Source: an uncultured Maricaulis sp. (GTDB taxonomy: Bacteria > Pseudomonadota > Alphaproteobacteria > Caulobacterales > Maricaulaceae). Taken from it: a DNA stretch of 59,340 nt. The stretch is taken from NCBI RefSeq assembly GCF_905480005.1, contig NZ_CAJQOO010000002.1, forward strand, positions 1-59,340, given 5' to 3'. The notes under the pieces were generated by a model. The model had not been told where the DNA came from. It saw only the letters and a list, made by a program, of their open reading frames with translations, and did not search any database. The translations under genes were made by a program, and so were the position numbers. This document shows positions 8,072 to 19,686 of the stretch, in pieces (positions within the stretch are counted from its first letter, which is position 1; every line of letters starts with the position of its first letter).

Positions 8072-8601
8072 TGCGGGTACCTGTCTTCATCCTCATGGCA
8101 GCCGCCTTTCTGGGCGGCTGCTTTTATTCCGAGGATGCCCTGATTTCGCGTGGTCAGGCCGACTTCCCGCTCGAGGAAGGGGTCTACAGCCATACGCCCT
8201 ATCTGACCGATGGCGTCACGCCCTTCGATCGCCCGGCCTGGACCGGCGAGATCGAGCGCAGCTGGGCCCGCTATGTCTCCGATGATGACAGCTTCCCGCA
8301 TCACGGGGTCCGGCTGAAGCAAATCGCGGATGGTCTCTACATTGCCCAGAGGCGCGATGAAGAGAATTGGAGCTATGGCCTGATGCGTGTTTTCCCGGGC
8401 GGGGTGGCCACCTATCACGCGCCGGAATGCCGCAATGTCGAAGCCGTCGTGCTGGCGCGTTATGACGTTACCGAGCACGAGGAAGAACGCGGCTATTGCC
8501 GGGTCGACGACTGGGACCGGCTGGTTGGCGTCATGCTGAGCTATGCCGATGCGATGGGCGAAAACATGCCGATCGACGGTGTCTATCGGCGGATTGACTA
8601 G
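8071..8601 (+). CDS. lipoprotein of unknown function, 176 aa
   Basis: The GTG start uses the last base of the aminopeptidase stop codon, so the two are translationally coupled. Residues 1-17 form a lipoprotein signal ending FLGGC, with Cys17 as the lipid anchor. The mature part is acidic and contains two cysteines near the middle and end that could form a disulfide. I do not recognise the family. It has a compact, beta-rich look with no obvious enzymatic motif. Confidence 0.75.
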   Translation: MRVPVFILMAAAFLGGCFYSEDALISRGQADFPLEEGVYSHTPYLTDGVTPFDRPAWTGEIERSWARYVSDDDSFPHHGVRLKQIADGLYIAQRRDEENWSYGLMRVFPGGVATYHAPECRNVEAVVLARYDVTEHEEERGYCRVDDWDRLVGVMLSYADAMGENMPIDGVYRRID

Positions 8602-8648
8602 GCAGGTTTTATTAACTCCAGAAGCCAATAATCGAGGCGATTTCCGGA

Positions 8649-10454
8649 GTGAAGACACTGAGCCTGTGGACCCCCATCGATCGCTTTCTCGGCTGCGACG
8701 GATCGACCGATCTGCAACAGACCTTGCGCGCGCGACTGGCTGTTGCCTTCTCCGGCATGATGGGACTGATCGCGATCGTCAATGTGACGGTGCTCGCGCT
8801 GACCGAGAACGGCCGTGCCGGAATGGTCGAGCTTGGCCTCCTGGGTGCGGCCGGGTTCGCCGCGTGCGGGTTATTGGGCGCTTGGCTGCGTCGACCATCG
8901 ATCACAATGATCATGCTGGGTGTGCTGACCGCAGCTCTCTACGCTGGCGCGATCTATGGAAATCGCGGCGACGTGCCGCCGGCATTTGCCTATACGCCCT
9001 GCGTCCTGCTCGGCTTTTACCAGTTCTGGGGGCCGCGCAGCCTCATCGTCACTGTCCCGGCCTTCAGCCTCGCCTTCGGAGCCGTACTCGCGCTCTCGGC
9101 GGGGTTTGACAATCCCAATCCCTACCCGTTCGGCGCCCTGACACTCGCGCTCGGCCTCAGCTGCATCTGGCTGCTCAGTCTCGCCGCGGTCTTCAACTCG
9201 GTGCAGGACGTCGCGGCCCGACAGCTGCGCCGGGCCAATGACGACCTCGCCGCTGCCCTCGCCGAGAGCCAGTCGGCCCAGCGCGCCAAGAGCGAATTCC
9301 TGGCCAATGTCGGCCATGAGGTCCGCACGCCCCTCAATGGCGTTCTCGGCATGGCCGATGTGATGCATCGGGTCGGCGGTCTGGCACCGGACCAGGCAGA
9401 ACGTCTCGACCTGATCCGCGATAGCGGCCAGACCCTGCTGGAACTGCTCAATGAAATTCTCGACCAGTCCAAGATAGAGACCGGACAGGTCGTCGCCGAA
9501 AAGGTCGACTTCAATCTTCTCCAGGTCATCGAGATGACGGCAGCGAGCTGGCGCCCCGAGGCCGAGAGCCGCGGGCTGGATCTTCATGTAGACCTCGACG
9601 GCATACAGCTCGCCGACGTCAAGGGTGATCCATTGCGCCTGCGCCAGATCCTCAACAATCTGGTCTCCAACGCGCTCAAATTCACTGAGTTCGGCCATGT
9701 CACGATTCAGCTCAGCCAGGCGCCTGATGGGGATGACTGGCTCACAACGCTTGAGGTCATCGATACCGGCACCGGCGTGCCCGAGGCGAAGCGGGACACG
9801 ATTTTCGAGGCCTTTCACCAGGCCGACGCCTCGATCACGCGACGCTATGGCGGCACAGGGCTCGGTCTGTCGATCAGCCGACAGCTGGCCCGTCTGATGG
9901 GGGGCGAGCTCCGCCTTCGCGCCAATCCGGGCGGCGGAAGCTGCTTCAGCCTGACCCTGCCGCTGGCGCCGGGGCAGGCCTCTGCCGGACCGGCGGACCA
10001 AGTGACGGCAGCTGACCGGACTGAACGGGTCGACCACGCCGGCGCCATCCGCATCCTGTCGGTCGATGATGTCGCCACCAATCACATCGTTTTGCGCGCC
10101 CTGCTGGAGCAGGTGTTCTCCGGCGCCGATCTGACCATTGATATCGCGAACTCAGGCCAGGCCGCGATCGACCTGACCGGCCAGCACCGTCACGATCTCA
10201 TCTTCATGGATATCCAGATGCCGGAGATGGATGGGGCGACCGCCGCCCGTCGCATCCGCGACGCGCATCCGGACCGGGACATTGCCATCATCGCGGTATC
10301 CGCGCTGGAAGCCGATCAGAGCGCCCGCATCCTGCCCGCCGGCCTGTTCGATCACATCCTTCCCAAGCCGACATCGATCGATGCCCTGCAAGCGGTGGTG
10401 ACGGCGTGGCAAAGCGATGCGGTTGCAGACGAACAGGCAAGTCGCACAGGCTGA
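8649..10454 (+). CDS. hybrid sensor histidine kinase with receiver domain
   Basis: A 601-residue two-component protein. Residues about 28-185 carry five or six membrane segments with little periplasmic sequence, so the sensor is probably within the membrane. A short coiled linker follows, then the HisKA box EFLANVGHEVRTPLNG with phospho-acceptor His223. The ATPase domain has an N box (LNNLVSNALKF), DTGTGVP, GTGLGLS and GGGSCF. The C-terminal receiver has DD near its start, phospho-acceptor Asp521 in FMDIQMPEMDG, and a late Lys in LPKP. No separate response regulator lies alongside, so its phosphorelay partner is elsewhere. The GTG start is supported only by a weak upstream GAGG. It is convergent with ligA. 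Confidence 0.9.
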   Translation: MKTLSLWTPIDRFLGCDGSTDLQQTLRARLAVAFSGMMGLIAIVNVTVLALTENGRAGMVELGLLGAAGFAACGLLGAWLRRPSITMIMLGVLTAALYAGAIYGNRGDVPPAFAYTPCVLLGFYQFWGPRSLIVTVPAFSLAFGAVLALSAGFDNPNPYPFGALTLALGLSCIWLLSLAAVFNSVQDVAARQLRRANDDLAAALAESQSAQRAKSEFLANVGHEVRTPLNGVLGMADVMHRVGGLAPDQAERLDLIRDSGQTLLELLNEILDQSKIETGQVVAEKVDFNLLQVIEMTAASWRPEAESRGLDLHVDLDGIQLADVKGDPLRLRQILNNLVSNALKFTEFGHVTIQLSQAPDGDDWLTTLEVIDTGTGVPEAKRDTIFEAFHQADASITRRYGGTGLGLSISRQLARLMGGELRLRANPGGGSCFSLTLPLAPGQASAGPADQVTAADRTERVDHAGAIRILSVDDVATNHIVLRALLEQVFSGADLTIDIANSGQAAIDLTGQHRHDLIFMDIQMPEMDGATAARRIRDAHPDRDIAIIAVSALEADQSARILPAGLFDHILPKPTSIDALQAVVTAWQSDAVADEQASRTG

Positions 10455-10468
10455 TCGCGCCCGGCAAG

Positions 10469-12592
<2,124 letters not shown>

Positions 12593-12610
12593 TCAGTCGG
12601 GACGTGCAGT

Positions 12611-14308
12611 TTACGCCTCGACGGCCATCAGGGCATCGGCCTGGGCCCGTGCGGCGTCAGTAATGTCAGCGCCCGAAAGCATGCGGGCAATTTCCTCACG
12701 CCGGGCTTCGCCGTCCAGCTTGACCAGCGTGGTCCGAACACCGCCCTTGCCATCATCGGTCTTGACGATCTGCCAGTGATGGTCGGCCAGGGCTGCGACC
12801 TGGGGCGAGTGGGTGACAACCAGCGTCTGACCGCTCGCGGCCAGGCGTTTCAGACGCCGGCCAACCGCATCGGCCACCGCGCCGCCGACACCCTGGTCGA
12901 CCTCGTCGAAGACCAGGACCAGCCCGTCATCCTCGCCGGCCAGGGCCACTTTCAGGGCCAGACCGAAACGCGACAGCTCGCCGCCCGAGGCAATCTTGTC
13001 GAGCGCGCCGAAGGGCGAGCCCGGATTGGTGGCCACTTCAAAGACAACATGATCGCGGCCGTCCGGCCCGGCCTTGGCATCATCGGAATTGAGCGCGACC
13101 CGGAAGCGGGCCTTGTCCATTTTCAGCGGCGGCAACTCACTTGCGACCGCCGCAGACAGGGTCTTGCCGGCCTTCTCGCGGCTGCGGCTCAGCGCATGCG
13201 CGGCATCATCATAGCGCGCGCGCGCTGCCGTCACCGCCGACTTGGCCTCGGCAATACGGTCGGACGCATTCTCGATCCCGTCGAGCTGGCCGGTGAGCTG
13301 GCCATGCAGCTCGGCGAGATCGTCGGGTGCGACATGGTGCTTGCGAGCGACGCCACGCAGGGCAAAGAGACGTTCCTCGACCTCGTTCAGCCGCCCCGGC
13401 TCGACATCGAAGGCCTGGGCTGCATCGGCCAGCGCCCCCTCGGCTTCCGTGAACTCAATCAGGGCGCGGTCAATCGCCGTGGAGGCTCGCTCCAGGGCGG
13501 TACCGGCATTACCGCCACCAGCCCCAATATGATCACGAACGCGCTCCAGACCCCGCAGGGCGGCGTTGAGACGGGACTCCAGCCCCCCACCCTCGCCGGC
13601 CAGGGCCTGCTGGGCGTCCTGAAGATCGCCCAGCGCCCGCTCGGCACCCTGCAGGAACTGGCGCTCTTCGGAGAGCCCGGCTTCTTCACCCGGACGCGGA
13701 TCCAGACGGTCCAGCTCCTCGATGGCATGGCGCAGGAAATCCTGCTCGCTGTCCGAAGCCTGGTTGGCAGCGACCAGATCGTCCAGCTTGCGCTGCGCAT
13801 CACTGAGGCGGCGCCAGGCCTTGCGGCAATTGGCGAGCTGGCTGTCATGGCCGGCGAAACTGTCGAGATAGGTCCGGTGGGTCCGCGGATCCATCAGACC
13901 ACGCCCGTCATGCTGGCCATGAACTTCCACCAGTACATCACCCAGGCCCCGCAAGAGGCCGATACTGGCGGGCTGGTCATTGACGTGTGCGCGCGAGCGT
14001 CCGTCTTCGCCCAAGCGGCGACGCAGGATAAGCGGCTCGCCCGGCTCGACGGTCAGACCGGCCTCCTCGATCACCTGCCAGGCGGGATGTCCGGTCGGCA
14101 GGTCGAATTCGGCGATCGCCTGGGCCTCATCCGCTCCGCTGCGGACCTGCGCGCGGTCAGCGCGCTCGCCGGCAGCAAGTCCCAAGGCGCCGAGCAGGAT
14201 TGATTTGCCCGCACCGGTCTCGCCCGTCAGCGCGCACAATCCACCATCGAACGCAGCATCAAGCGCATCGATCAGGACGACATTGCGAATAGAGAGGGAG
14301 AGCAGCAT
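12611..14308 (-). CDS. recN: DNA repair protein RecN
   Basis: RecN is an SMC-like ATPase that acts at double-strand breaks. The 565 residues show the Walker A box GETGAGKS (29-36) near the N terminus, a long alanine- and glutamate-rich coiled-coil middle, and a C-terminal lobe with SGGELSRF as signature and VFDEVDQGVGG as Walker B. The length is typical. It lies between bamD and ligA, 27 bases after bamD. No SOS box is obvious in that short gap, so expression probably follows the upstream transcript. Confidence 0.95.
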   Translation of the reverse strand: MLLSLSIRNVVLIDALDAAFDGGLCALTGETGAGKSILLGALGLAAGERADRAQVRSGADEAQAIAEFDLPTGHPAWQVIEEAGLTVEPGEPLILRRRLGEDGRSRAHVNDQPASIGLLRGLGDVLVEVHGQHDGRGLMDPRTHRTYLDSFAGHDSQLANCRKAWRRLSDAQRKLDDLVAANQASDSEQDFLRHAIEELDRLDPRPGEEAGLSEERQFLQGAERALGDLQDAQQALAGEGGGLESRLNAALRGLERVRDHIGAGGGNAGTALERASTAIDRALIEFTEAEGALADAAQAFDVEPGRLNEVEERLFALRGVARKHHVAPDDLAELHGQLTGQLDGIENASDRIAEAKSAVTAARARYDDAAHALSRSREKAGKTLSAAVASELPPLKMDKARFRVALNSDDAKAGPDGRDHVVFEVATNPGSPFGALDKIASGGELSRFGLALKVALAGEDDGLVLVFDEVDQGVGGAVADAVGRRLKRLAASGQTLVVTHSPQVAALADHHWQIVKTDDGKGGVRTTLVKLDGEARREEIARMLSGADITDAARAQADALMAVEA

Positions 14309-14335
14309 TCAGCGCGTAGGCACCCCCGGACCGGA

Positions 14336-15166
14336 TTAGCCGAACAGGCGTCGCATGGCCCGTTCAAGGAAGGTTGGATCAGCCTGGTCGATCGCTTCAT
14401 CGATCGAGATCCCCTCACGCGTGAGGAGGTCATAGCTGTTCTCATACCATTCACTGCCCGGGAAGTTATAGCCGAGAACGGCCGCCACCTGGCGGGCTTC
14501 CTCGTCGACACCCAGCGAGACATAGGACTCGACCAGACGGTGCAGGGCTTCGGGCACATGGCTGGTATTGCCGTACTCGCGCAGCACATTCTGGAACCGG
14601 TTGATCGCCGCGAGGTGATAGCCGCGACGCAGATACCAGCGACCAACGCTCATTTCCTTGCCGGCAAGGTGGTCGCGCGTCATGTCAATCTTCAGACGGG
14701 CGTCGGTTGCGTAACGGCTCTCCGGGAAACGGCGCACGACCTGTTCAAGCGCCATCATGGCCTGCTGAGTCGCGGCCTGGTCCCGGCCGACATCCATGAT
14801 CTGTTCGAAATGGCAGATCGCGATCAGGTAATAGGCATAGGCCGCATTGCGATTGCCCGGGTGCAGCGAGATGAAGCGCTGCGCGTCCGAGATCGCTTCT
14901 TCGTAATTCGTCGATTCGTAATTGGCATAGGCGGCCATCAGCATCGAGCGTCGCGCCCACTCCGAATAGGGGTGCTGGCGCTCGACTTCATCGAACTGGG
15001 CTGCAGCAAGCGGGAACTGGCCCCGATCAAGCGATTCGAACGCGGTTGCGTAAATCGTCTCCGCCGGGCGCTCGACATAAGCGACGGACGTATCCGGCCC
15101 ACTGGCGCAGGACGCCAGAATGGCTGACAGGAGAAGCGGGACAACTAAACGCGACTTAAAGGTCAT
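14336..15166 (-). CDS. bamD: outer-membrane assembly lipoprotein BamD
   Basis: BamD is the TPR lipoprotein of the Bam complex, which folds beta-barrel proteins into the outer membrane. From the ATG at 15166 the protein is 276 residues, with a lipoprotein signal ending ILASC (Cys20). The family's opening motif follows (AETIYATAFESLDRGQF), then TPR-type helix pairs including ERQHPYSEWARRS and VVRRFPESRYATDAR. The frame is open up to 15244, but that start would bury the lipobox 46 residues in, so the shorter form is preferred. No clear Shine-Dalgarno precedes it. It starts a likely bamD-recN-ligA transcript, about 235 bases after lpxC. Confidence 0.95.
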   Translation of the reverse strand: MTFKSRLVVPLLLSAILASCASGPDTSVAYVERPAETIYATAFESLDRGQFPLAAAQFDEVERQHPYSEWARRSMLMAAYANYESTNYEEAISDAQRFISLHPGNRNAAYAYYLIAICHFEQIMDVGRDQAATQQAMMALEQVVRRFPESRYATDARLKIDMTRDHLAGKEMSVGRWYLRRGYHLAAINRFQNVLREYGNTSHVPEALHRLVESYVSLGVDEEARQVAAVLGYNFPGSEWYENSYDLLTREGISIDEAIDQADPTFLERAMRRLFG

Positions 15167-15401
15167 GAAGGCACGGCTCAACAGCTCTGGCAGCCGGAAG
15201 GGCCGCCCGTTCGAATAGGTTTGTAGCGGATGATTGGCTCGCACAAAAGGCCGCTGTCAGGTCAAGGACGGTTCAGGGGGTAATATGGCAGTCGGATCGG
15301 GAAACCGATCGGGGCTCAAAGCCCCTTGCAACGGGCACAGGACCGGGCCTGAAACCAGTCAGGCCTCTCCAATTGCTGTGCGAAACAAGTGGGGTATCAG
15401 T

Positions 15402-16298
15402 TCAGCGAGCCATGGCGAGGGCACCGGCCTCGACATCGCGCAGGCTGACCCATTTCCAGCTGGACGGGTCATCCAGCAGGGCACGAACAGCCGCATTATT
15501 GATCGCATGGCCCGGACGGCTCGCCCGGTAGCAGCCAATGATCGGCGCGCCGGCGAGTGCGATATCGCCCAGGGCATCAAGGGCCTTGTGGCGCACGAAC
15601 TCATCCTTGAAGCGCAGACCTTCCGGATTGGCGATCCCGTCATCATCCAGCACGACCGCATTATCCATCGAGCCACCGCGCGCGAGGCCCGCTGCAAGCA
15701 GGGCTTCATAATCCTTGCGGAAACCGAAAGTCCGCGCCGAGGCGATGTCATCGCTGAAAATGTCCGGGGCAATGTCAAAGCCACAGGACTGGCGACCGAC
15801 CGCGGCATGCTCGAAGCTGATCTCGATCTCGATTGACGGCTTGAGCGCGGGCATGAAACCGGCGCTGCGCTCGTCATCCTCGATCATCACCGGACGCAGG
15901 ACCTGGATGGCGCGACGCGGCATGGCGTGCGCTTTCAGTCCGACCTGGCGGATGAGTTTGACGAAGGGCTCGGACGAACCGTCCATGACCGGGATTTCCG
16001 ACCCCTCGACCTCGATCACGGCATCGTCGACACCCAGACCGGCCAGAGCGGCCATCAAATGCTCGATCGTGGCGACCGACACGCCATCTTCATTCGAAAT
16101 CGTCGTGCCGAGGCGCACTTCATTCACGTTGTGAGCGAGCGCCGCGATGCGATTATTGCGATCAGTGATGTCGGAGCGGACAAAGATGATGCCTGCGCCG
16201 GCACTGGCCGGTTGCAGAACCATTCGGACCCGCTCTCCGGAATGAAGACCGATGCCTGCAAAAACAACAGGAGCCGCCAATGTGTGCCGGTTAATCAC
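15402..16298 (-). CDS. lpxC: UDP-3-O-acyl-N-acetylglucosamine deacetylase
   Basis: LpxC is the zinc amidase that commits sugar nucleotide to lipid A synthesis. From the GTG at 16298 the protein is 298 residues. It starts (V)INRHTLAAPVVFAGIGLHSG, the classic N terminus. The zinc ligands His80 (TIEHLMA), His237 and Asp241 (RHKALDALGD), and the catalytic His264 (GHAINN), fall within one residue of the E. coli numbering, which supports this start over the upstream ATG at 16397. Location between ftsZ and bamD is conserved. The hairpin terminator after ftsZ means that it probably has its own promoter in the gap 16299-16433. Confidence 0.95.
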   Translation of the reverse strand: MINRHTLAAPVVFAGIGLHSGERVRMVLQPASAGAGIIFVRSDITDRNNRIAALAHNVNEVRLGTTISNEDGVSVATIEHLMAALAGLGVDDAVIEVEGSEIPVMDGSSEPFVKLIRQVGLKAHAMPRRAIQVLRPVMIEDDERSAGFMPALKPSIEIEISFEHAAVGRQSCGFDIAPDIFSDDIASARTFGFRKDYEALLAAGLARGGSMDNAVVLDDDGIANPEGLRFKDEFVRHKALDALGDIALAGAPIIGCYRASRPGHAINNAAVRALLDDPSSWKWVSLRDVEAGALAMAR

Positions 16299-16433
16299 GA
16301 TTACGCGCCATCTTGCTTTAGGTTTACGCTCAACAACAAATGACGGCAGAGCAGCCGTCCGTGTTTGCAGTGAACGACAGGCGGGGTCTGTATTCAATTA
16401 AAGCATTGTTGCGGTTTGTTACGCATTCGCAGC

Positions 16434-16465
16434 AAAACGGGGCGCCCGATGGAGCGCCCCGTTTT
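16434..16465 (-). terminator. hairpin terminator after ftsZ
   Basis: An 8-bp perfect stem, CGGGGCGC with GCGCCCCG, with an 8-base loop and flanking A and T runs (four A on one side, five T on the other), lies 27 bases past the ftsZ stop codon. Because both sides carry A/T runs it could stop transcription from either strand. It separates ftsZ from lpxC. Confidence 0.85.
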
Positions 16466-16491
16466 TCATTTGAATTCAGATGGTTATGAAA

Positions 16492-18132
16492 TCAGTTGGC
16501 TTGTCTGCGCAGGAAGGCCGGGATTTCCAGATCACCTTCTTCCAGACTGTCGCCAAACAGGTCACCGGAGGCCGGGCGCTGCGCCGACTGAACCGGAGCC
16601 GTCTTGGTCACCGGCGCGGCCTTCGGTGCCGGCTCGGCCGGCTTCTTGCGGCGACCGAAAAGTGAAAAACCGCGCTTCTCTTCCTTGGCCTCGGCCTGCG
16701 GCGCAGCCGTTTCGGAGCGACGCTCCTCATAGCGCGCATTCAGGCGTTCGGCTTCCTGGGCGAGTCGGGCCTGGTCATGAACGACCTGCGGTGCGTCAGT
16801 CCTCATCTCGGCCTGCGACGTGCGCACTTCGGACACATAGGGATCACGCTCGACATGGACGGAATTGGTGGAGATCGCGTCGGACAAGTCCTCCGCTCCC
16901 ACAGCCCGCTTCATCGGCTCGACCTGGAATTCATTGTCTGCATCCGACTCGACCCGCGGCTCCGGCGTGGCGTGCGCGGCCGGGGCCTCGCGACGCGTTT
17001 CCGGCGCCCGTGACTCCTGGACACGCGTCTCGACAGTGCGCTCGGTCATCGCGCGACCGGGACGATCCGAATTGCTCCGCTTCCACGGAAGGATCGCGTC
17101 ATTCGGGCTGGACTGGGCCTGCGCGGAGGCACGCTGGCGCGCCCGCGGATCGGCCTGGACCATGACTTCCGCGTCGATGCCCGTCGCCACAACGGAGACC
17201 CGCATGGAGCCGTCCATAGTCTCGTCGAACGTCGAGCCGACAATGATATTGGCCTCGGGGTCGACTTCGGCGCGGATCTCGTTCGCCGCCTCATCGACTT
17301 CATACAAGGTCATGTCATAGCCGCCGGTGATGTTGATCAGAACGCCGGTCGCGCCCTTCATCGACACATCATCAAGCAGCGGATTGGAAATTGCAGCCTG
17401 GGCAGCTTCAACGGCACGCTTCTCGCCGCCCGCTTCGCCCGTACCCATCATCGCCTTGCCCATCTCGTTCATCACCGCCCGAACGTCGGCAAAGTCGAGA
17501 TTGATCAGGCCCGGCATGACCATCAGGTCGGTAATTCCACGCACGCCGGAATGCAGCACCTGGTCAGCCATCGAGAAGGCCTCCGCGAAGGTGGTCTTTT
17601 CCGTGGCGATACGGAACAGGTTCTGGTTCGGGATCACGATCAGCGTATCGACATGATCCTGGAGTTGCTCAATCCCGCTCTCGGCCAGCTTCATGCGGCG
17701 CGAGCCTTCGAAATGGAAAGGCTTGGTGACGACACCAACGGTCAGGATACCCATCTCGCGGGCCGCGCGGGCCACGACGGGCGCACCACCGGTGCCGGTA
17801 CCACCGCCCATGCCCGCGGTGATGAAGACCATGTGGGCGCCGCCCAGATGCTCGCGGATTTCCTCAAGGGAATCCTCGGCCGACTGCTCTCCGACTTCCG
17901 GTCGCGCACCCGCGCCCAGACCTTCGGTGATCGCTGCGCCCATCTGCACACGCTTTTCAGCCTGTGAACGCTGCAAGGCCTGCGCATCGGTATTGGCAAC
18001 GACGAAGTCGACACCCTCGAGTTTGGCCTCGATCATGTTGTTGACGGCATTGCCCCCGGCGCCCCCGACACCAAAGACGACAATGCGCGGCCGCAATTCG
18101 GTCGTTTCAGGAATGGAGAGGTTCAGCGTCAT
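16492..18132 (-). CDS. ftsZ: cell division tubulin homologue FtsZ
   Basis: FtsZ is the GTPase that forms the division ring. Residues 1-320 are the tubulin fold: [10 protein letters not shown] at 21-30, the GTP tubulin signature GGGTGTG at 109-115, and the T7-loop region NLDFADV. A long, charged, Ala- and Glu-rich linker (about 320-520) follows, then the C-terminal conserved peptide [13 protein letters not shown], which binds FtsA and other tethers. The 546-residue length comes from the long linker, as in Caulobacter. It has its own 222-bp upstream region with a CtrA-type box and GANTC sites, and a terminator after it, so it can be transcribed apart from ftsQA. Confidence 0.98.
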   Translation of the reverse strand: MTLNLSIPETTELRPRIVVFGVGGAGGNAVNNMIEAKLEGVDFVVANTDAQALQRSQAEKRVQMGAAITEGLGAGARPEVGEQSAEDSLEEIREHLGGAHMVFITAGMGGGTGTGGAPVVARAAREMGILTVGVVTKPFHFEGSRRMKLAESGIEQLQDHVDTLIVIPNQNLFRIATEKTTFAEAFSMADQVLHSGVRGITDLMVMPGLINLDFADVRAVMNEMGKAMMGTGEAGGEKRAVEAAQAAISNPLLDDVSMKGATGVLINITGGYDMTLYEVDEAANEIRAEVDPEANIIVGSTFDETMDGSMRVSVVATGIDAEVMVQADPRARQRASAQAQSSPNDAILPWKRSNSDRPGRAMTERTVETRVQESRAPETRREAPAAHATPEPRVESDADNEFQVEPMKRAVGAEDLSDAISTNSVHVERDPYVSEVRTSQAEMRTDAPQVVHDQARLAQEAERLNARYEERRSETAAPQAEAKEEKRGFSLFGRRKKPAEPAPKAAPVTKTAPVQSAQRPASGDLFGDSLEEGDLEIPAFLRRQAN

Positions 18133-18195
18133 GGGAGCCTCGTGCTCGGGACTGGAGTTAACAAAGATTCACCATGAAGTGTCGCCCCGAGACGC

Positions 18196-18210
18196 TTAAG
18201 CAGGCGTTAA
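18196..18210. promoter_or_regulatory. CtrA-type box in the ftsZ promoter region
   Basis: TTAA at 18196-18199 and TTAA at 18207-18210 are separated by exactly seven bases, the full CtrA consensus, 64-78 bp upstream of the ftsZ start. Two GANTC sites, the target of the CcrM methylase, flank it at 18166-18170 and 18243-18247. In Caulobacter, CtrA represses ftsZ and CcrM methylation affects ftsZ transcription. The same logic is inferred here. Confidence 0.7.
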
Positions 18211-18354
18211 AGACAGGCCGATTGCGGCAGGAATTGCCTTGCGATTCGCACCCGGCCCGAGGTGCTTTGGCCCATGCTCCGGTGACCCGATACCGCCTGC
18301 CGTCAACAGGTCCGGCCATGCGCGAGGCGCGTCTGCGGACCGGTCCAAGGCCGC

Positions 18355-19686
18355 TCAGAAGCTCTCGGCAAACCAGCGCCACATGGACGCGGCACCACCC
18401 TGCCCGGCCTCGCCACGCACGCGCCGCGGAACCACCGGCAAACCGCTCATGCGCGGCGGGCCCGCGATTGCTTCGGCGGCGCCGCGGGTCTCGCGGCGGA
18501 CCACGCCCGCAGCGGCACTGAAGGCCGGTCCGGACACCGCATCACCCAGCCCGCTGACACCGCTAGGCCCGGCAATCCGGACCTGTTTGCCAAAGATCCG
18601 GGCCGCCAGTTCGGCCGCACCGGGCAATTGGGCGCCACCACCGGTCAGGACCAGACGCCGGCCCGACGTCTTGCCGACGCCGGCCGCATCAAGGCGATCG
18701 CGGATCAGCTCGAATGTTTCTTCCAGGCGCGGCCGGATGATCGAATTCAGCAGCGAGCGCGGCGCGCTGTCATACATCGCCCCATTCTCGCCGGAGACCG
18801 AGGGAACCTCGATCATCTGCTGATCATCTTCCGGACTGTCCAGCGCCGAGCCGTAGAGAGTTTTCAGGCGCTCGGCGGCGGCCAATGGAGTCGACAGGCC
18901 GCGCGCCACATCGGACGTCACATGCGACCCACCGACCGGAACGGCGTCGATATGCAGGAGCGCGCCTTCGGCGAAGACCGCCGCGGTCGTCGCTCCGGCC
19001 CCCATGTCGATCAGGGTCGCGCCCAGCTTGACCTCGTCATCGGCAAGCGCCGACAGACCGGAAGCATAGGGCGTCGCCACCACGCCCTTGAGATCGAGAT
19101 GGCAGCGTTCGATACAGGTCGACAGATTGCGCAGCGGGCCGATGGCGGCGGTGATGACATGAACCTCAACGCCCAGCGTCTTGCCGAACATGCCGCGCGG
19201 ATCCTTGATCCCGCGATGATCATCAACCGACCAGGACAGTGGAATGGCGTGCAGGACAACGCGGTCCTCGATTGCGAATTCGGCCAGAGCGCCATCAAGC
19301 AGGCGGCGCGGCTCGCGCTCGGTGATTTCACGTTGCGGCAGATCGATCTCGGCGGCCAGGCGCGTCGAGGCCGGCTGTCCGGCCGAGAGGGTGACGGTGA
19401 CCGCATTGACCGCGATACCCGCCATGCGCTCGGCCTGTTCGACGGCAGTCCGGATGGCTTCGGCCGCAGCGTCCATGTCGACAACCGCACCGGCACGCAT
19501 CCCGCGTGAGGACTGGTGGCCGACGCCGATCACACGCGGGCGCGGCCCGGCAATGGTCTGATCCGTACGAGCAATGAAGCAGGCGATCTTGGACGACCCG
19601 ACATCGAGTGCGGCGCAGACGCCCTGGGATTTGGAACCGCTGACAGCGCTGGGCTGACGCGACCGGAACAGATCGAACACACTCAC
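18355..19686 (-). CDS. ftsA: cell division protein FtsA
   Basis: FtsA is the actin-like protein that tethers FtsZ to the membrane and recruits later divisome proteins. It has 443 residues. The N-terminal nucleotide-binding strand ALDVGSSKIACF is followed by the inserted SHS2/1C domain (near VGHQSSRGMRAGAV), the phosphate-2 loop LIDMGAGATTAAV, and the adenosine motif LTGGGAQLPG. The last residues, SMWRWFAESF, form the short amphipathic membrane-targeting helix. Its ATG overlaps the ftsQ stop codon by four bases. Confidence 0.97.
   Translation of the reverse strand: MSVFDLFRSRQPSAVSGSKSQGVCAALDVGSSKIACFIARTDQTIAGPRPRVIGVGHQSSRGMRAGAVVDMDAAAEAIRTAVEQAERMAGIAVNAVTVTLSAGQPASTRLAAEIDLPQREITEREPRRLLDGALAEFAIEDRVVLHAIPLSWSVDDHRGIKDPRGMFGKTLGVEVHVITAAIGPLRNLSTCIERCHLDLKGVVATPYASGLSALADDEVKLGATLIDMGAGATTAAVFAEGALLHIDAVPVGGSHVTSDVARGLSTPLAAAERLKTLYGSALDSPEDDQQMIEVPSVSGENGAMYDSAPRSLLNSIIRPRLEETFELIRDRLDAAGVGKTSGRRLVLTGGGAQLPGAAELAARIFGKQVRIAGPSGVSGLGDAVSGPAFSAAAGVVRRETRGAAEAIAGPPRMSGLPVVPRRVRGEAGQGGAASMWRWFAESF

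Noticed and set aside
15311-15365. Two short hairpins after lpxC (GGGGCT/AGCCCC and GGCCTGA/TCAGGCC), considered as terminators
   Set aside because: Neither is followed by a T run on the lpxC strand; stems are short. Left out as features.
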